Source: Novosphingobium aerophilum | GTDB taxonomy: Bacteria > Pseudomonadota > Alphaproteobacteria > Sphingomonadales > Sphingomonadaceae | NCBI RefSeq assembly: GCF_014230305.1 | Contig: NZ_JACLAU010000002.1 | Location: 206,056-270,055, forward strand | Direction: 5' to 3' | DNA: 64,000 bases | Part shown: positions 47,139 through 56,128 of the stretch, piece after piece | Position numbering within the stretch: position 1 is the stretch's first letter | How the letters are laid out: each line of letters begins with the position of its first letter | Notes under the pieces: generated by a model | The model's input: the letters and a program-made list of their open reading frames with translations, nothing else | The model's database searches: none | What the model was told of the DNA's origin: nothing | Program-made: the position numbers and the translations under genes

Positions 47139-49427
47139 CTAAAACTTATTATCCCGCGGGAACCCGTTCGGCGGCATGCGCCCTGCCGCGCCGCGGGCGA
47201 CCTTCCACAGGCGGACGTCGCTCTCCGTCCGGGTGCGGCCGGTTTCGCCGCCCATCTTCCAGCTCAGGCCGTCCTCCAGCCGCAGGGTGGTCGCGTCGGA
47301 CAGGCCGCCCTCGCGGAAGCGCATCAGGGCCACGCCCTGGCCCTTGGCCATGACCGGCATCTCGGCCAGGCTGAAGATCACCAGCTTGCGGTTCTCGCCC
47401 ACGGCAGCGACATGGTCGTGCTCGGGCGGGATCTCGCGCACGATAGTCAGGCGCACGTCGGGCTTGGTGCTCATCACGCCGCGGCCCTTGCGGGTTTCGG
47501 CGAGCAGCTCGTCCATTTCGGCGACGAAGCCGCGCCCGGCGTTGCTGGCCAGCAGCAGTTGCGCCTTGGGCCGATAGACCACCACCGCGATGATCTGCGC
47601 CGCGGCGTCGATATCGACCATGGTCCGCACCGGCTCGCCAAAGCCCCGGGCCGAGGGCAGCTTGTCGGCCCCCAGCGTGTAGAACCGGCCGTTGTCGCAG
47701 GCGAGCAGCAGCTTGTCGGTGGTCTGGGCATGCAGCACGAAGGCCGGGCCATCGCCCTCCTTGTACTTGTAGTCCTTGTCGAGCGGCTCGTGCCCGCTGG
47801 CCCCGCGGATCCAGCCGCGGGCCGAGAGGATGACGGTAACCGGCGCCTTCTCGATCATCGCGTCCAGGCTGAACTCGCGGGTGGGCGCGGCCTCGGCGAT
47901 GGTGGTGCGGCGGCGGCCGAGCGGGGTGTCCGGGCCGTATTCCTTGCGCAGCGTGGTCAGGTCGCGCTTCAGGCGGGTGCGCTGGCGGGCCGGGCTGTCG
48001 AGCAGCTTCTGCAGCTCGTCCTGTTCGGCCAGCAGATCGTCGCGCTCCTGCCGCAGCTCCATCTCCTCCAGCTTGCGCAGGGAGCGCAGCCGCATGTTGA
48101 GGATCGCCTCGGCCTGGCGGTCGGTCAGGTTGAACTCGGCGATCATCACCGGCTTGGGCTCATCCTCGTTGCGGATGATGGCGATGATCCGGTCAAGGTT
48201 GAGGTAGGCGACGATATAGCCTTCGACCAGCTCGAGCCGGGCGGCGATCTTGTCCAGGCGGTGGCGGCTGCGGCGCACCAGGATATCGATCTGGCTGATG
48301 ATCCATTCCTGCAGCAGCTGCTTCAGCCCCAGCACGCCCGGAGTCCGCCGCGCATCCAGGACATTGAGGTTCAGCCCGAAGCGGCTTTCCAGGTCGGTCA
48401 GCTTGTACAGCGATTCCTTGAGCAGATCGGGATCGACGTTGCGGCTCTTGGGCACGAAGACAATGCGGATGTGCTCGTCGCTCTCGTCCCGGATGTCCTC
48501 CAGGATCGGCAGCTTCTTGTCGGCGATCAGCGTCGCCACCTGTTCGATCAGCTTGCCCTTGGGCAGCATGTAGGGGATTTCGGAAATGACCAGTTGCCAC
48601 TGGCCGCCACCGAGCTTCTCGATCCCGGTCTCTTCCCAGTTCCCCGCCTCGTCGCGCCCGGTGGAGAAGCGGCCGCGCACGCGGATGGCGCCCTTGCCGC
48701 TTTCATAGGCCGCGCTGATCGCCGCCGGACTGTCGACCACGACCCCCCCCGTGGCGAAATCGGGCCCGTGGAACACCTCCATCAACTGGGCGTGTTCGGC
48801 ATGGGGATTGTCGATCAGCAGCAGCGTGGCATCGACGATCTCGGCCACGTTGTGGCTGGGGATCGAGGTGGCCATGCCCACGGCGATGCCGGTGGCGCCG
48901 TTGGCCAGCAGGTTGGGGAACAGCCCGGGGAAGATCTCGGGTTCTTCCTCCTCGCCATTGTAGGTCGGCACGAAATCCACCGTGCCCTCGTCCAGCCCGG
49001 CCATCAGGCGGATCGCCGTGCGGGTCAGGCGCGCTTCGGTGTAACGGTAGGCAGCGGCGTTATCGCCATCGATGTTGCCGAAGTTGCCCTGCCCTTCGAC
49101 CAGCGGATAACGCAGCGACCAGTCCTGCGCGAGCCGGACCATCGCATCGTAGACCGAGGCATCGCCATGCGGGTGGTACTTGCCGATCACGTCGCCGACG
49201 ACGCGGGCCGATTTCTTGAAGCCGCCGGTGGGGTCCAGCTTGAGTTGGCGCATCGCCCAGAGCAGGCGGCGGTGGACCGGCTTCAGCCCGTCACGCAGAT
49301 CCGGCAGGGAGCGCGCGGTGATGGTCGACAGGGCATAGACCAGGTACCGTTCGGACAGGGCGCTGTCGAACGGGGCATCGACGATGGCGTCGAACGGATC
49401 GGGCTCTTCGGTGGTGGTGCTCGGCAT
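47139..49427 (-). CDS. parC: DNA topoisomerase IV subunit A
   Basis: The 762-aa type IIA topoisomerase subunit has SERYLVYALSTITARSLPDLRDGLKPVHRR in consecutive blocks, the catalytic Tyr129 in AAAYRYTEARLT, and a six-bladed C-terminal domain ending in GRTRTESDVRLWK. With ParE it decatenates chromosomes. In the quinolone-determining loop GKYHPHGDASVYDAM, the usual Ser (E. coli Ser80) is Ala90 and the acidic partner is Asp94. I start at MPSTTTEEPDP; an ATG 18 nt upstream (49445) is possible. Confidence 0.95.
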   Translation of the reverse strand: MPSTTTEEPDPFDAIVDAPFDSALSERYLVYALSTITARSLPDLRDGLKPVHRRLLWAMRQLKLDPTGGFKKSARVVGDVIGKYHPHGDASVYDAMVRLAQDWSLRYPLVEGQGNFGNIDGDNAAAYRYTEARLTRTAIRLMAGLDEGTVDFVPTYNGEEEEPEIFPGLFPNLLANGATGIAVGMATSIPSHNVAEIVDATLLLIDNPHAEHAQLMEVFHGPDFATGGVVVDSPAAISAAYESGKGAIRVRGRFSTGRDEAGNWEETGIEKLGGGQWQLVISEIPYMLPKGKLIEQVATLIADKKLPILEDIRDESDEHIRIVFVPKSRNVDPDLLKESLYKLTDLESRFGLNLNVLDARRTPGVLGLKQLLQEWIISQIDILVRRSRHRLDKIAARLELVEGYIVAYLNLDRIIAIIRNEDEPKPVMIAEFNLTDRQAEAILNMRLRSLRKLEEMELRQERDDLLAEQDELQKLLDSPARQRTRLKRDLTTLRKEYGPDTPLGRRRTTIAEAAPTREFSLDAMIEKAPVTVILSARGWIRGASGHEPLDKDYKYKEGDGPAFVLHAQTTDKLLLACDNGRFYTLGADKLPSARGFGEPVRTMVDIDAAAQIIAVVVYRPKAQLLLASNAGRGFVAEMDELLAETRKGRGVMSTKPDVRLTIVREIPPEHDHVAAVGENRKLVIFSLAEMPVMAKGQGVALMRFREGGLSDATTLRLEDGLSWKMGGETGRTRTESDVRLWKVARGAAGRMPPNGFPRDNKF

Positions 49428-49523
49428 CGCCGGATGCCGTAGCATCGGGTCGCGCCATGGGGAAAGCCATGCCGCGCCGTCTTCCCCGGGTTTTCCTGTC
49501 GGGTCGGGGGAAGAAGCGGGTTT

Positions 49524-49547
49524 CCCGTGCCCTCCCCAGGGCACGGG
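49524..49547. repeat. Strong hairpin between flp and parC
   Basis: CCCGTGCCCT and AGGGCACGGG form a perfect 10-bp stem with a CCCC loop. It follows the flp gene by 28 bp on the minus strand. It has no T-run, so it may be an mRNA 3' stabiliser or a weak terminator rather than a classic terminator. Confidence 0.5.
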
Positions 49548-49575
49548 TCATCCCGGCGGGGTCACCCCCGACAAA

Positions 49576-49749
49576 TCAGGCGTTCGAGGCCTGCAGACGC
49601 GACGACGTGCGCGAGAAGGTGGTGTTGAGCTGGCTGCCCAGGCCGGCCACGGTGGTCATCACGGCCACGGCGAGCAGAGCGGCGATCAGGCCGTACTCGA
49701 TGGCGGTGGCGCCGGATTCATCGTTCAGCAGTTTCTGGAAAAAGGTCAT
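49576..49749 (-). CDS. flp: Flp family type IVb pilin
   Basis: The 57-aa prepilin has a short leader, the prepilin peptidase site DESG/ATAIEYGLIAALLAV with the Glu at position +5 of the mature chain, one hydrophobic helix and a short C-terminal tail. It would be the major subunit of a Flp/Tad pilus. No TadV peptidase, secretin or other tad gene lies nearby; the CpaF ATPase is 29 kb away. The region upstream (49800-49850) is unusually AT-rich and probably contains its promoter. Confidence 0.85.
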   Translation of the reverse strand: MTFFQKLLNDESGATAIEYGLIAALLAVAVMTTVAGLGSQLNTTFSRTSSRLQASNA

Positions 49750-49865
49750 ATCTGGTCCCCGACGTGCGGCCGCTACCCCAGCAGCCAAGCCAGACCCGTC
49801 TACTCATGACCCCTTAACAACTAACTAAAGTTATATCGTTAAAAACTGATGGCTTGCGCTCCGGA

Positions 49866-50198
49866 TCAGAAGCGCTGGATGTCGCGGGCCTCGCCCGGGA
49901 CGCGCACCTCGAGGCCGTCCAGCGCCTCGGTGATCACGATCTGGCACGACAGGCGGCTGGTGCGGGTGACCCCCGCGGCCAGGTCGAGCATGTCCTCCTC
50001 GTCCTCGGAGGCGGGCGGCAGGCGATCGAACCATTCGGGCGAGACGATGACATGACAGGTAGAGCAGGCCATCTGCCCCTCGCAGGTGCCTTCCAGCGCC
50101 ATGCCGACCGCCTGTCCCACTTCCAGCAGCCGCTGGCCGACCTCGGCCCGGGCCGGGACCTTCTCGCTCTTGTCGTTGACGAAACTGACCGCAACCAT
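49866..50198 (-). CDS. 2Fe-2S ferredoxin (adrenodoxin/Isc type)
   Basis: The 110-aa protein has the ligands Cys39, Cys45, Cys48 and Cys85 (GTCEGQMACSTCHV and SRLSCQI), the C-x5-C-x2-C-x36-C pattern of vertebrate-type ferredoxins. It carries electrons for Fe-S assembly, hydroxylation or similar reactions. It begins 24 bp after a cysteine desulfurase gene with GGGAG as Shine-Dalgarno, which points to a role in Fe-S cluster assembly. Confidence 0.93.
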   Translation of the reverse strand: MVAVSFVNDKSEKVPARAEVGQRLLEVGQAVGMALEGTCEGQMACSTCHVIVSPEWFDRLPPASEDEEDMLDLAAGVTRTSRLSCQIVITEALDGLEVRVPGEARDIQRF

Positions 50199-50222
50199 CG
50201 CACGCTCCCGAAGGCCAGACTT

Positions 50223-51296
50223 TCATTGCGCCGCGGCCGCCGCGGCCATCCGCGTACAGGCCTCGATCACCTCCGACATCCCCGTATAGCGGCCGAAGCC
50301 GATGCGGATCGAACCACGGGCCGCCCTGGCGTCCAACCCGATCGCCTGGAGCACGTGGCTCGGTCGCCCCGAGCCACTGGCACAGGCCGAGCCGGCGGAA
50401 AAGCCAATATCTCTTAAATCGGACATAAGTCGGGCAACGTCGAGCCCCTCGCGGCGCAGGTTGAGGTTGCCGGGCCAGCGCCGCGCGGCCGAACCGTTCA
50501 GTGTGAAGCCCTCGAGCGCAGCGCGCGCCTCGGCCCACAGCGCGGCCAGATGCCGCTCCTCGGTGGCGGCGTTGCTGCGGGCCAGGGCCGCCGCCGCACC
50601 GAACCCGGCACAGAGCGCCGGGCTCAGCGTGCCCGAGCGCAGCCCCTGCTCCTGCCCGCCGCCGTGGATCAGCGGGGTCAGCCCGACGCCATCGCGCACC
50701 CACAGCGCTCCGATCCCCTTGGGGCCATAGAGCTTGTGGGCCGACAGCGCGATCAGGTCGGCCCCGGCGGGTGGGGACAGCTTGCCGGCGCCCTGCACGG
50801 CATCGCACAGGAACAGGGCCCCGCCCGCCCGCGCCCGTTCCGCCAGGGCCTCGACCGGCTGGATCGTGCCGATCTCGTTGTTGACCTGCATGACCGCGAC
50901 CAGCTCGGTCCCGTCCGGCCAGTCCACCGTGGCATCGACCAGCCCCTCGGCATCGACCGGCAGGATGGCCGCCTGCGGATCGACCGCCCGGGCGGTGTCG
51001 AGCACCGCCGCATGCTCGATCGCGCTCACCGCCAGGCGGCGGGCGCCGCTGCCCTTGATCGCCAGGTTGAGCGCCTCGGTCGCGCTGCCGGTGAAGATCA
51101 CCCGTCCCCCGGGGGGCAGCAGCGCGGCCACTTGCTCGCGCGCGACCTCGATCGCGGCGGCAGCGGCGCGACCGGCGCGGTAGGGGCTGTGCGGATTGGC
51201 GAAGCCCGTGCCGCCCGGCCCGTCGAGCCAGGGCAGCATCGCCTCGCGCGCTTCGGGCGCCAGCGGTGTCGTGGCCTGGTGATCGAGATAGATCAT
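50223..51296 (-). CDS. Cysteine desulfurase (NifS/IscS-like), second of a pair
   Basis: The 357-aa PLP enzyme starts MIYLDHQATTPLAPEA. It has the PLP lysine in LIALSAHKLYGPKGIGAL and the catalytic Cys near 305 in SAGSACASGSGRPSHVL. It takes sulfur from cysteine for Fe-S clusters or tRNA thiolation. Its ATG overlaps the stop of the first desulfurase (ATGA). The two proteins differ widely, so this is an old paralogue pair rather than a recent duplication. A long upstream extension of the frame is antisense and not used. Confidence 0.92.
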   Translation of the reverse strand: MIYLDHQATTPLAPEAREAMLPWLDGPGGTGFANPHSPYRAGRAAAAAIEVAREQVAALLPPGGRVIFTGSATEALNLAIKGSGARRLAVSAIEHAAVLDTARAVDPQAAILPVDAEGLVDATVDWPDGTELVAVMQVNNEIGTIQPVEALAERARAGGALFLCDAVQGAGKLSPPAGADLIALSAHKLYGPKGIGALWVRDGVGLTPLIHGGGQEQGLRSGTLSPALCAGFGAAAALARSNAATEERHLAALWAEARAALEGFTLNGSAARRWPGNLNLRREGLDVARLMSDLRDIGFSAGSACASGSGRPSHVLQAIGLDARAARGSIRIGFGRYTGMSEVIEACTRMAAAAAAQ

Positions 51297-52348
51297 CCGG
51301 CGATCTCGGCCCAGGCCGCGGCGAAGGCGTCGAGCTCGTCCGGCGTGGTGCTCCACCCCAGGCTGACCCGGACCGTGCGCCGCGCCACGTCCGGATCGAT
51401 GCCGAAGCCCTGCAGCACCCGGCTGGGCTTGAGGCTGCCCGATGAGCAGGCGCTGCCCGCCGAGATGGCGAAGCCCAGCGCATCCATGCGGATCAGCATC
51501 GCATTGGCGGCCATCCGCGGCGCGGCGACGGCGAAGATGTGGCTGCACTGCCGGCCCGGGCTCAGCACCTCGCCATGCCGGGCCAGCGCATCCCGGAACC
51601 CCGCTCGCTGCGCCGCCGTGGTGGCCCAGCCCACGCTGCCGCCCGCCTCGAGCGCGGCGGCCAGGCCCAGCGCCCCGGGCAGGTTCTCGGTTCCCGGACG
51701 ATAGCCCCGTTCCTGCCCGCCGCTGGGTTCGAGCAGGGCCCAGTCGCGCACCAGCAGCGCCCCGATCCCGATCGGGCCGCCCAGTTTGTGGCCGGAGACG
51801 ACGATCAGATCGGCATCGGGCAAGGGGTCCTTGCCGGCGGACTGCGAACAGTCGGCCAGCAGCAGCCCGCCCGCGGCGCGGACCGGCCCGACCACCGCAT
51901 CCCCGAGCGGCGGCAGCAGCACCGTGCCGGTTTCGGAATTGATCGACTGCACCGCGACGATCGCCCGCCCCGGCGCCGCCAGCAGACCAGCGAGCGCCTC
52001 GGCATCGGGCGCACCATCGCGGATGGGGAGAACCTCGGCCCCTGGCGCGGCCCGCCAGACAGCGTCGTGCTCCACCGCCGAGACGATGCGCCGGTCGACC
52101 TTGGCCCGGCCCAGCGCAATCGCCAGCGCCTCGCTCGCCCCGCTGGTGAAGACCAGTTCACCCTCCCAGCCCAGCGCGGCCTTGCACCGCGACCGCGCCT
52201 CCTCGAGCGCGGCCCGGGCCGCCCGTCCCGCGCCATGGGGACTCGATGGATTGGCCCATCGCGCGAACCCCTCAAGCATCGCCTCGCGCGCGGCGGGCAG
52301 CAGCGGCGTGGTCGCGGCATGGTCAAGATAAAGCGAATTCGCGATCAT
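51293..52348 (-). CDS. Cysteine desulfurase (NifS/IscS-like), first of a pair
   Basis: The 351-aa enzyme starts MIANSLYLDHAATTPLLPAA. It has the PLP lysine in VVSGHKLGGPIGIGAL and the catalytic Cys near 301 in SAGSACSSGSLKPSRVLQ, so both desulfurases look active. The ATG at 52348 is chosen as the domain start; the longer frame crosses the divergent hydrolase promoter. The operon runs desulfurase-desulfurase-ferredoxin; sufBCD is not in the window. Confidence 0.92.
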   Translation of the reverse strand: MIANSLYLDHAATTPLLPAAREAMLEGFARWANPSSPHGAGRAARAALEEARSRCKAALGWEGELVFTSGASEALAIALGRAKVDRRIVSAVEHDAVWRAAPGAEVLPIRDGAPDAEALAGLLAAPGRAIVAVQSINSETGTVLLPPLGDAVVGPVRAAGGLLLADCSQSAGKDPLPDADLIVVSGHKLGGPIGIGALLVRDWALLEPSGGQERGYRPGTENLPGALGLAAALEAGGSVGWATTAAQRAGFRDALARHGEVLSPGRQCSHIFAVAAPRMAANAMLIRMDALGFAISAGSACSSGSLKPSRVLQGFGIDPDVARRTVRVSLGWSTTPDELDAFAAAWAEIAG

Positions 52349-52484
52349 CGGGGGCAAAACGTTGCTTTCAGGCCAGCGGTTTCTATATAGCGCTCTCCTT
52401 CCATTCACAGCCCCCTCCGCCCCGGCGCCCGAAAGGGCCGGTCGCCGCGGACCAGGCGCAACCCGAAGCAGAGCCCGCACAGCC

Positions 52485-53141
52485 ATGCCAGCCGTCATCT
52501 TCCCCGGACCCGAAGGCCGCCTCGAAGGCCGCTTCCAGCCCGCCTCGCGGCCGCGCGCGCCGGTCGCGATGATCCTTCATCCCCACCCCCAGGCCGGCGG
52601 GACGATGAACGATCGCATCACCATGGCGCTGTACAAGACGTTCCAGGCCCGCGGCTTCGCCACGCTGCGCTTCAACTTCCGCGGCGTGGGCCGCAGCCAG
52701 GGCAGCTTCGACAACGGCATCGGCGAGCTGTCGGACGCGGCCGCCGCGCTCGACTGGGTCCAGTCGATCCACCCCGAGGCCAGCACGACCTGGATCGCCG
52801 GCTATTCGTTCGGCGCGCTGATCGGCATGCAACTGCTGATGCGCCGGCCGGAAATCCGCGGCTTCATCTCGATCGCGCCGCCGGCCAACATGTACGATTT
52901 CAGCTTCCTCGCGCCCTGCCCCGCCTCGGGCATCATCGTCCAGGGCGCCGCCGACACGGTGGTGACGCCCAACGCGGTGCAGAAGCTGGTCGACAAGCTG
53001 CGCACGCAGAAGCACATCACGATCCACCACGACGAGATCCCGCGGGCCAACCACTTCTTCGAGAACGAGCTCGACGACATGATGCTGTCGGTCGACAAGT
53101 ATCTCGACTTCCGCCTCAGCCCGGACTGCCCGATCCGCTGA
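52485..53141 (+). CDS. Alpha/beta hydrolase
   Basis: The 218-aa protein has an HPHPQAGGTMNDR oxyanion region, FNFRGVGRSQGSFDNG and the nucleophile Ser108 in AGYSFGALIG. An acidic residue lies near GAADTVV, and the catalytic His is in ANHFFENEL. This is the YcjY/CocE-like small alpha/beta hydrolase group often annotated as esterase or dienelactone hydrolase-like; the substrate is unknown. It is divergent from the desulfurase operon, with 136 bp between starts. Confidence 0.85.
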   Translation: MPAVIFPGPEGRLEGRFQPASRPRAPVAMILHPHPQAGGTMNDRITMALYKTFQARGFATLRFNFRGVGRSQGSFDNGIGELSDAAAALDWVQSIHPEASTTWIAGYSFGALIGMQLLMRRPEIRGFISIAPPANMYDFSFLAPCPASGIIVQGAADTVVTPNAVQKLVDKLRTQKHITIHHDEIPRANHFFENELDDMMLSVDKYLDFRLSPDCPIR

Positions 53142-53162
53142 GGCTGCAGGCTCCGGTCAGGA

Positions 53163-53363
53163 TCAGTCGGGTGTCCGGCTGACCGGGGCCGACCCGCCGG
53201 AGGTGGGCAGCACCCAGATCGCGACATTGGCCGCCATCACCACGGCCAGGACCAGCATCAGCACCACCTGCTTGCGCGCCCCGCCCCGGCGCCACAGCAC
53301 CAGCGCGCCCAGCGGCAGGGCGAAAACCATCAGCATGGCGAGCGACAAGGCGACATCCTGCAT
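53163..53363 (-). CDS. Small membrane protein of unknown function
   Basis: The 66-aa product has two hydrophobic helices (LSLAMLMVFALPLGALVLW and VVLMLVLAVVMAANVAIWVL) joined by a basic RRGGARKQ turn, then a short polar tail. No family is recognised. It is convergent with the alpha/beta hydrolase gene and divergent from the DUF885 gene. Confidence 0.55.
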   Translation of the reverse strand: MQDVALSLAMLMVFALPLGALVLWRRGGARKQVVLMLVLAVVMAANVAIWVLPTSGGSAPVSRTPD

Positions 53364-53461
53364 GGCCGCGCCTCTAGCGCGGTCCGGGCCGCTGCGGAAG
53401 ACGTCCGGGCGGACCGCCGAACGGGTTTGACAGAGCCGCGTTCCGCCAGCAGCATGGTTTC

Positions 53462-55303
53462 ATGCAAAACCATCCCGTTACCCGCCGTACGGTCCTGGCC
53501 GGCACCGGCTCCGCCCTGGCCCTCGCGTCCGCCCCCGGGCTTGCCGCCAGCCCCGGAATTGCCCAGAGCCCGGGCGATGCCTTCGCCGCCCGGGTGCTGG
53601 ACCGGATCGCCTGGAACCTGATGACGCTGGAGCCCGAACGGGCCACCGGGCTGGGGCTCGACACCGGCACCCATGCCGCGCTGCGGGCCCGCTCCAGCGA
53701 TCGCTCGCCCGCCGGACAGGCCCGGACCGTGGCCCTGCTCAAGCAGGACCTGTCCGCTGCCCAGCGCATGCCGCGCATGGTGATGAGCCCGGCCACCATG
53801 ACTCACCTGGCCGTGGTGCAGAGCGCCTACCGCACCGCGCTGGACGGCTTTGCCCTGCCTTATGGCGACGTGTCGATCGGCGGCTGGCGCAACAGCCCCT
53901 ATGTCGTGATCCAGAACGTCGGCGCCTGGATCGACGTGCCGCGCCTGCTCGAGGTGGACCAGCCGGTGAAGACCCGCGCCGATGCGCAGGCCTGGCTCGA
54001 CCGGCTGGCCGCCATGGCCCCCCAGCTGGATGGCGAGACCGCGCGGATCGCCGCCGCTCGCGGACTGGGACTGGTTCCGCCCGATTTCCTGCTCGACAAG
54101 ACCATCGCCCAGATGGGCCAGTCGATCGCCACCCTGGGCGGCGACGGCGGCACCATGCTCAAGAGCTTCGCCGACAAGACGCGGACGATCCCCGGCACCT
54201 GGACCGCCCAGGCGCGGGCCCTGCTGCGCCAGCGGATCGTGCCCGCGCTGGAGCGCCAGTTGGCCGAGCTGCGCCGGGAACGGGCCATGGCCACCAGCGC
54301 GGCGGGGCTGCGCGGCCGGCCGCATGGTGAACAATGGTATGCCTGGGGGCTGCGCGCCGGAACGACCACGACCCGCGCACCGGAAGAGATCCACCGCCTG
54401 GGCCGCGAACAGCTGGCCGAGTTGCAGGCGCGCATGGAGGAAATCCTGCGGTCCCAGGGGCTGACCACCGGCACCATCGCGCAGCGGATCGACGCGCTGC
54501 AGAAGGACGCGCGGCAGGCCTTTCCCACCGGGGACGAGGGCCGCCGCCAGATCGTCGCCTACATGCAGGACCGGGTCGACTGGGCCCGGGCGCAGATGCC
54601 GCGCGCCTTCCGCAAGCTGGTGCCGGGCAAGCTGGAGATCCGCCGCCTGCCCGAAGCCGAGGAGATCGGCGCGCCCCCGGCCTATGGCGGTGCCGGCGCG
54701 ATCGACGGATCGATCCCCAGCCGCATCTGGGTCAACCTGCGCGACACCACGATGCACAACCGGGTGACCATCCCCGACCTGGTGTTCCATGAAGGCATTC
54801 CCGGCCATGTCTGGCAGGGCGAATACACCCATACCATGCCGCTGATCCGCTCGCTGCTGGCCTTCAACGCCTACAGCGAGGGCTGGGCGCTCTATTCCGA
54901 GCAACTGATGGACGAGCTGGGCGCCTATGCCGACGATCCGGCCGGACGGCTGGGCTATCTCCAGGGCTTCGCCTGGCGCGCGGTGCGGCTGATCGTCGAC
55001 ACCGGCATCCACGGGATGGGCTGGACCCGGGACCAGGCCCTGGCCGAATTCACCGCGGCCACCGGCCTGCCCGGCTCGACCGCGGTGTCCGAAGTGGAGC
55101 GCTATTGCGCCTGGCCGGGCCAGGCCTGCGGCTACAAGATGGGCCAGAACGAAATGGTCGCCCAACGCGAACGGGCCAGGGCCGCGCTGGGCGATCGGTT
55201 CGACCTGCGGGATTTCAACCAGGCCGTGATCGATGGCGGCAATGTCCCGCTGGACGTGCTGGCCACCAATGTCGGCCACTACATGGCGGACGCGCGGGGC
55301 TGA
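53462..55303 (+). CDS. Tat-exported DUF885 metallopeptidase-like protein
   Basis: The 613-aa protein starts with a twin-arginine signal (TRRTVLAGTGSALALASAPG), cleaved near residue 30. The DUF885 body contains FHEGIPGHVWQGEY with HExxxGH near residue 443, the zinc-site motif of this M32/M3-like family, and the downstream Glu in NAYSEGWALYSEQLM. Members are periplasmic or surface peptidases of poorly known specificity. Export through Tat fits cofactor loading in the cytoplasm. It is followed by family C repeats. Confidence 0.88.
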   Translation: MQNHPVTRRTVLAGTGSALALASAPGLAASPGIAQSPGDAFAARVLDRIAWNLMTLEPERATGLGLDTGTHAALRARSSDRSPAGQARTVALLKQDLSAAQRMPRMVMSPATMTHLAVVQSAYRTALDGFALPYGDVSIGGWRNSPYVVIQNVGAWIDVPRLLEVDQPVKTRADAQAWLDRLAAMAPQLDGETARIAAARGLGLVPPDFLLDKTIAQMGQSIATLGGDGGTMLKSFADKTRTIPGTWTAQARALLRQRIVPALERQLAELRRERAMATSAAGLRGRPHGEQWYAWGLRAGTTTTRAPEEIHRLGREQLAELQARMEEILRSQGLTTGTIAQRIDALQKDARQAFPTGDEGRRQIVAYMQDRVDWARAQMPRAFRKLVPGKLEIRRLPEAEEIGAPPAYGGAGAIDGSIPSRIWVNLRDTTMHNRVTIPDLVFHEGIPGHVWQGEYTHTMPLIRSLLAFNAYSEGWALYSEQLMDELGAYADDPAGRLGYLQGFAWRAVRLIVDTGIHGMGWTRDQALAEFTAATGLPGSTAVSEVERYCAWPGQACGYKMGQNEMVAQRERARAALGDRFDLRDFNQAVIDGGNVPLDVLATNVGHYMADARG

Positions 55304-55603
55304 GCCCCTGCGCACCGGCCGGAGCGAGGTCGCCGGGTGCGAAGGGCAACTTTCGCCCGGGAGCGGACGTTGGTTTCCTCCCCCGACGGGGGAGGGGGAC
55401 CATGCGAAGCATGGTGGAGGGGCACCCTGTCTGGACGAGAGGCCTTGCCCCAAGGAGGGTGCCCCTCCACCACCTGCGGTGGTCCCCCTCCCCGTGCCGG
55501 GGAGGAGAGTATGGCAGCCCCCCACCCTTAATCGTCGTCCCAGGCCCGACAGTCGGGACCCGGGACCGCCGGTCCGCTGCGACGCACCGCAGAGGTGATC
55601 AGG
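55304..55603. other. Gene-free region with family C and D repeats
   Basis: The second family C palindrome occupies 55377-55506: CCTCCCCCGACGGGGGAGG, hairpin ACCATGCGAAGCATGGT, GGAGGGGCACCC, then GGTGCCCCTCC, ACCACCTGCGGTGGT and CCCCCTCCCCGTGCCGGGGAGG. A related half of family D follows (GTCGTCCCAGGCCCGAC...GACCCGGGACC, about 55533-55567). No reading frame is supported. Confidence 0.75.
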
Positions 55604-55960
55604 TCAGTTGCCGAACAGGCCCTTGGCGAGGCTCGCCACGTCGTTGAGCGGATTGCCGTCGCCGTCCTTGTCGAGCATCCCCGACAGGCCCGCCAGCGCC
55701 GAGTTGCCCTGCAGCAGGCTGGCGAACTGGCCCAGCGACCCCTCGCCCCCGATATGCCCGACGATCTGGCTGAGCACCGAGGCGTCGAGCCCGGTCTTGG
55801 CCGCGGCCAGGGTCACCGTGTCCTCGGGCGCGCTGTGCGCGGCGCCCAGTGCGGCCACGGCCTTTTCCGCCATGGCCGGATCGATCCCGACCTTGGCCGC
55901 GAGATTGGCGATATCGACGTTCTGGGTGACTTGGCCAAGCAGGCCATCGAGGAGGCTCAT
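55604..55960 (-). CDS. DUF937 family protein
   Basis: The 118-aa protein starts MSLLDGLLGQVTQNVDIANL and ends LSGMLDKDGDGNPLNDVASLAKGLFGN in two parts. The helical repeats and the terminal Asp-rich DxDGDGxxxxD loop, resembling a calcium-binding loop, are typical of DUF937 proteins. The function is unknown. GGAG precedes the chosen ATG. It stands alone between repeats and pckA. Confidence 0.8.
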   Translation of the reverse strand: MSLLDGLLGQVTQNVDIANLAAKVGIDPAMAEKAVAALGAAHSAPEDTVTLAAAKTGLDASVLSQIVGHIGGEGSLGQFASLLQGNSALAGLSGMLDKDGDGNPLNDVASLAKGLFGN

Positions 55961-56128
55961 GGGACGATTCCTTGTTGCCGGAAAACCGCGCCCAGCCTCT
56001 GCGCAGGGCCAGCGCCGGGCAAGTAAAATGCCCGGCAACCTTCAGCCGGCAACCGGCCAGGCTCAAGCGCTGGTGGGAAACCGGAGGGCCGCGCCTGGTC
56101 CGCGGCCCGGCCCTCCGGCAAGCCGATA

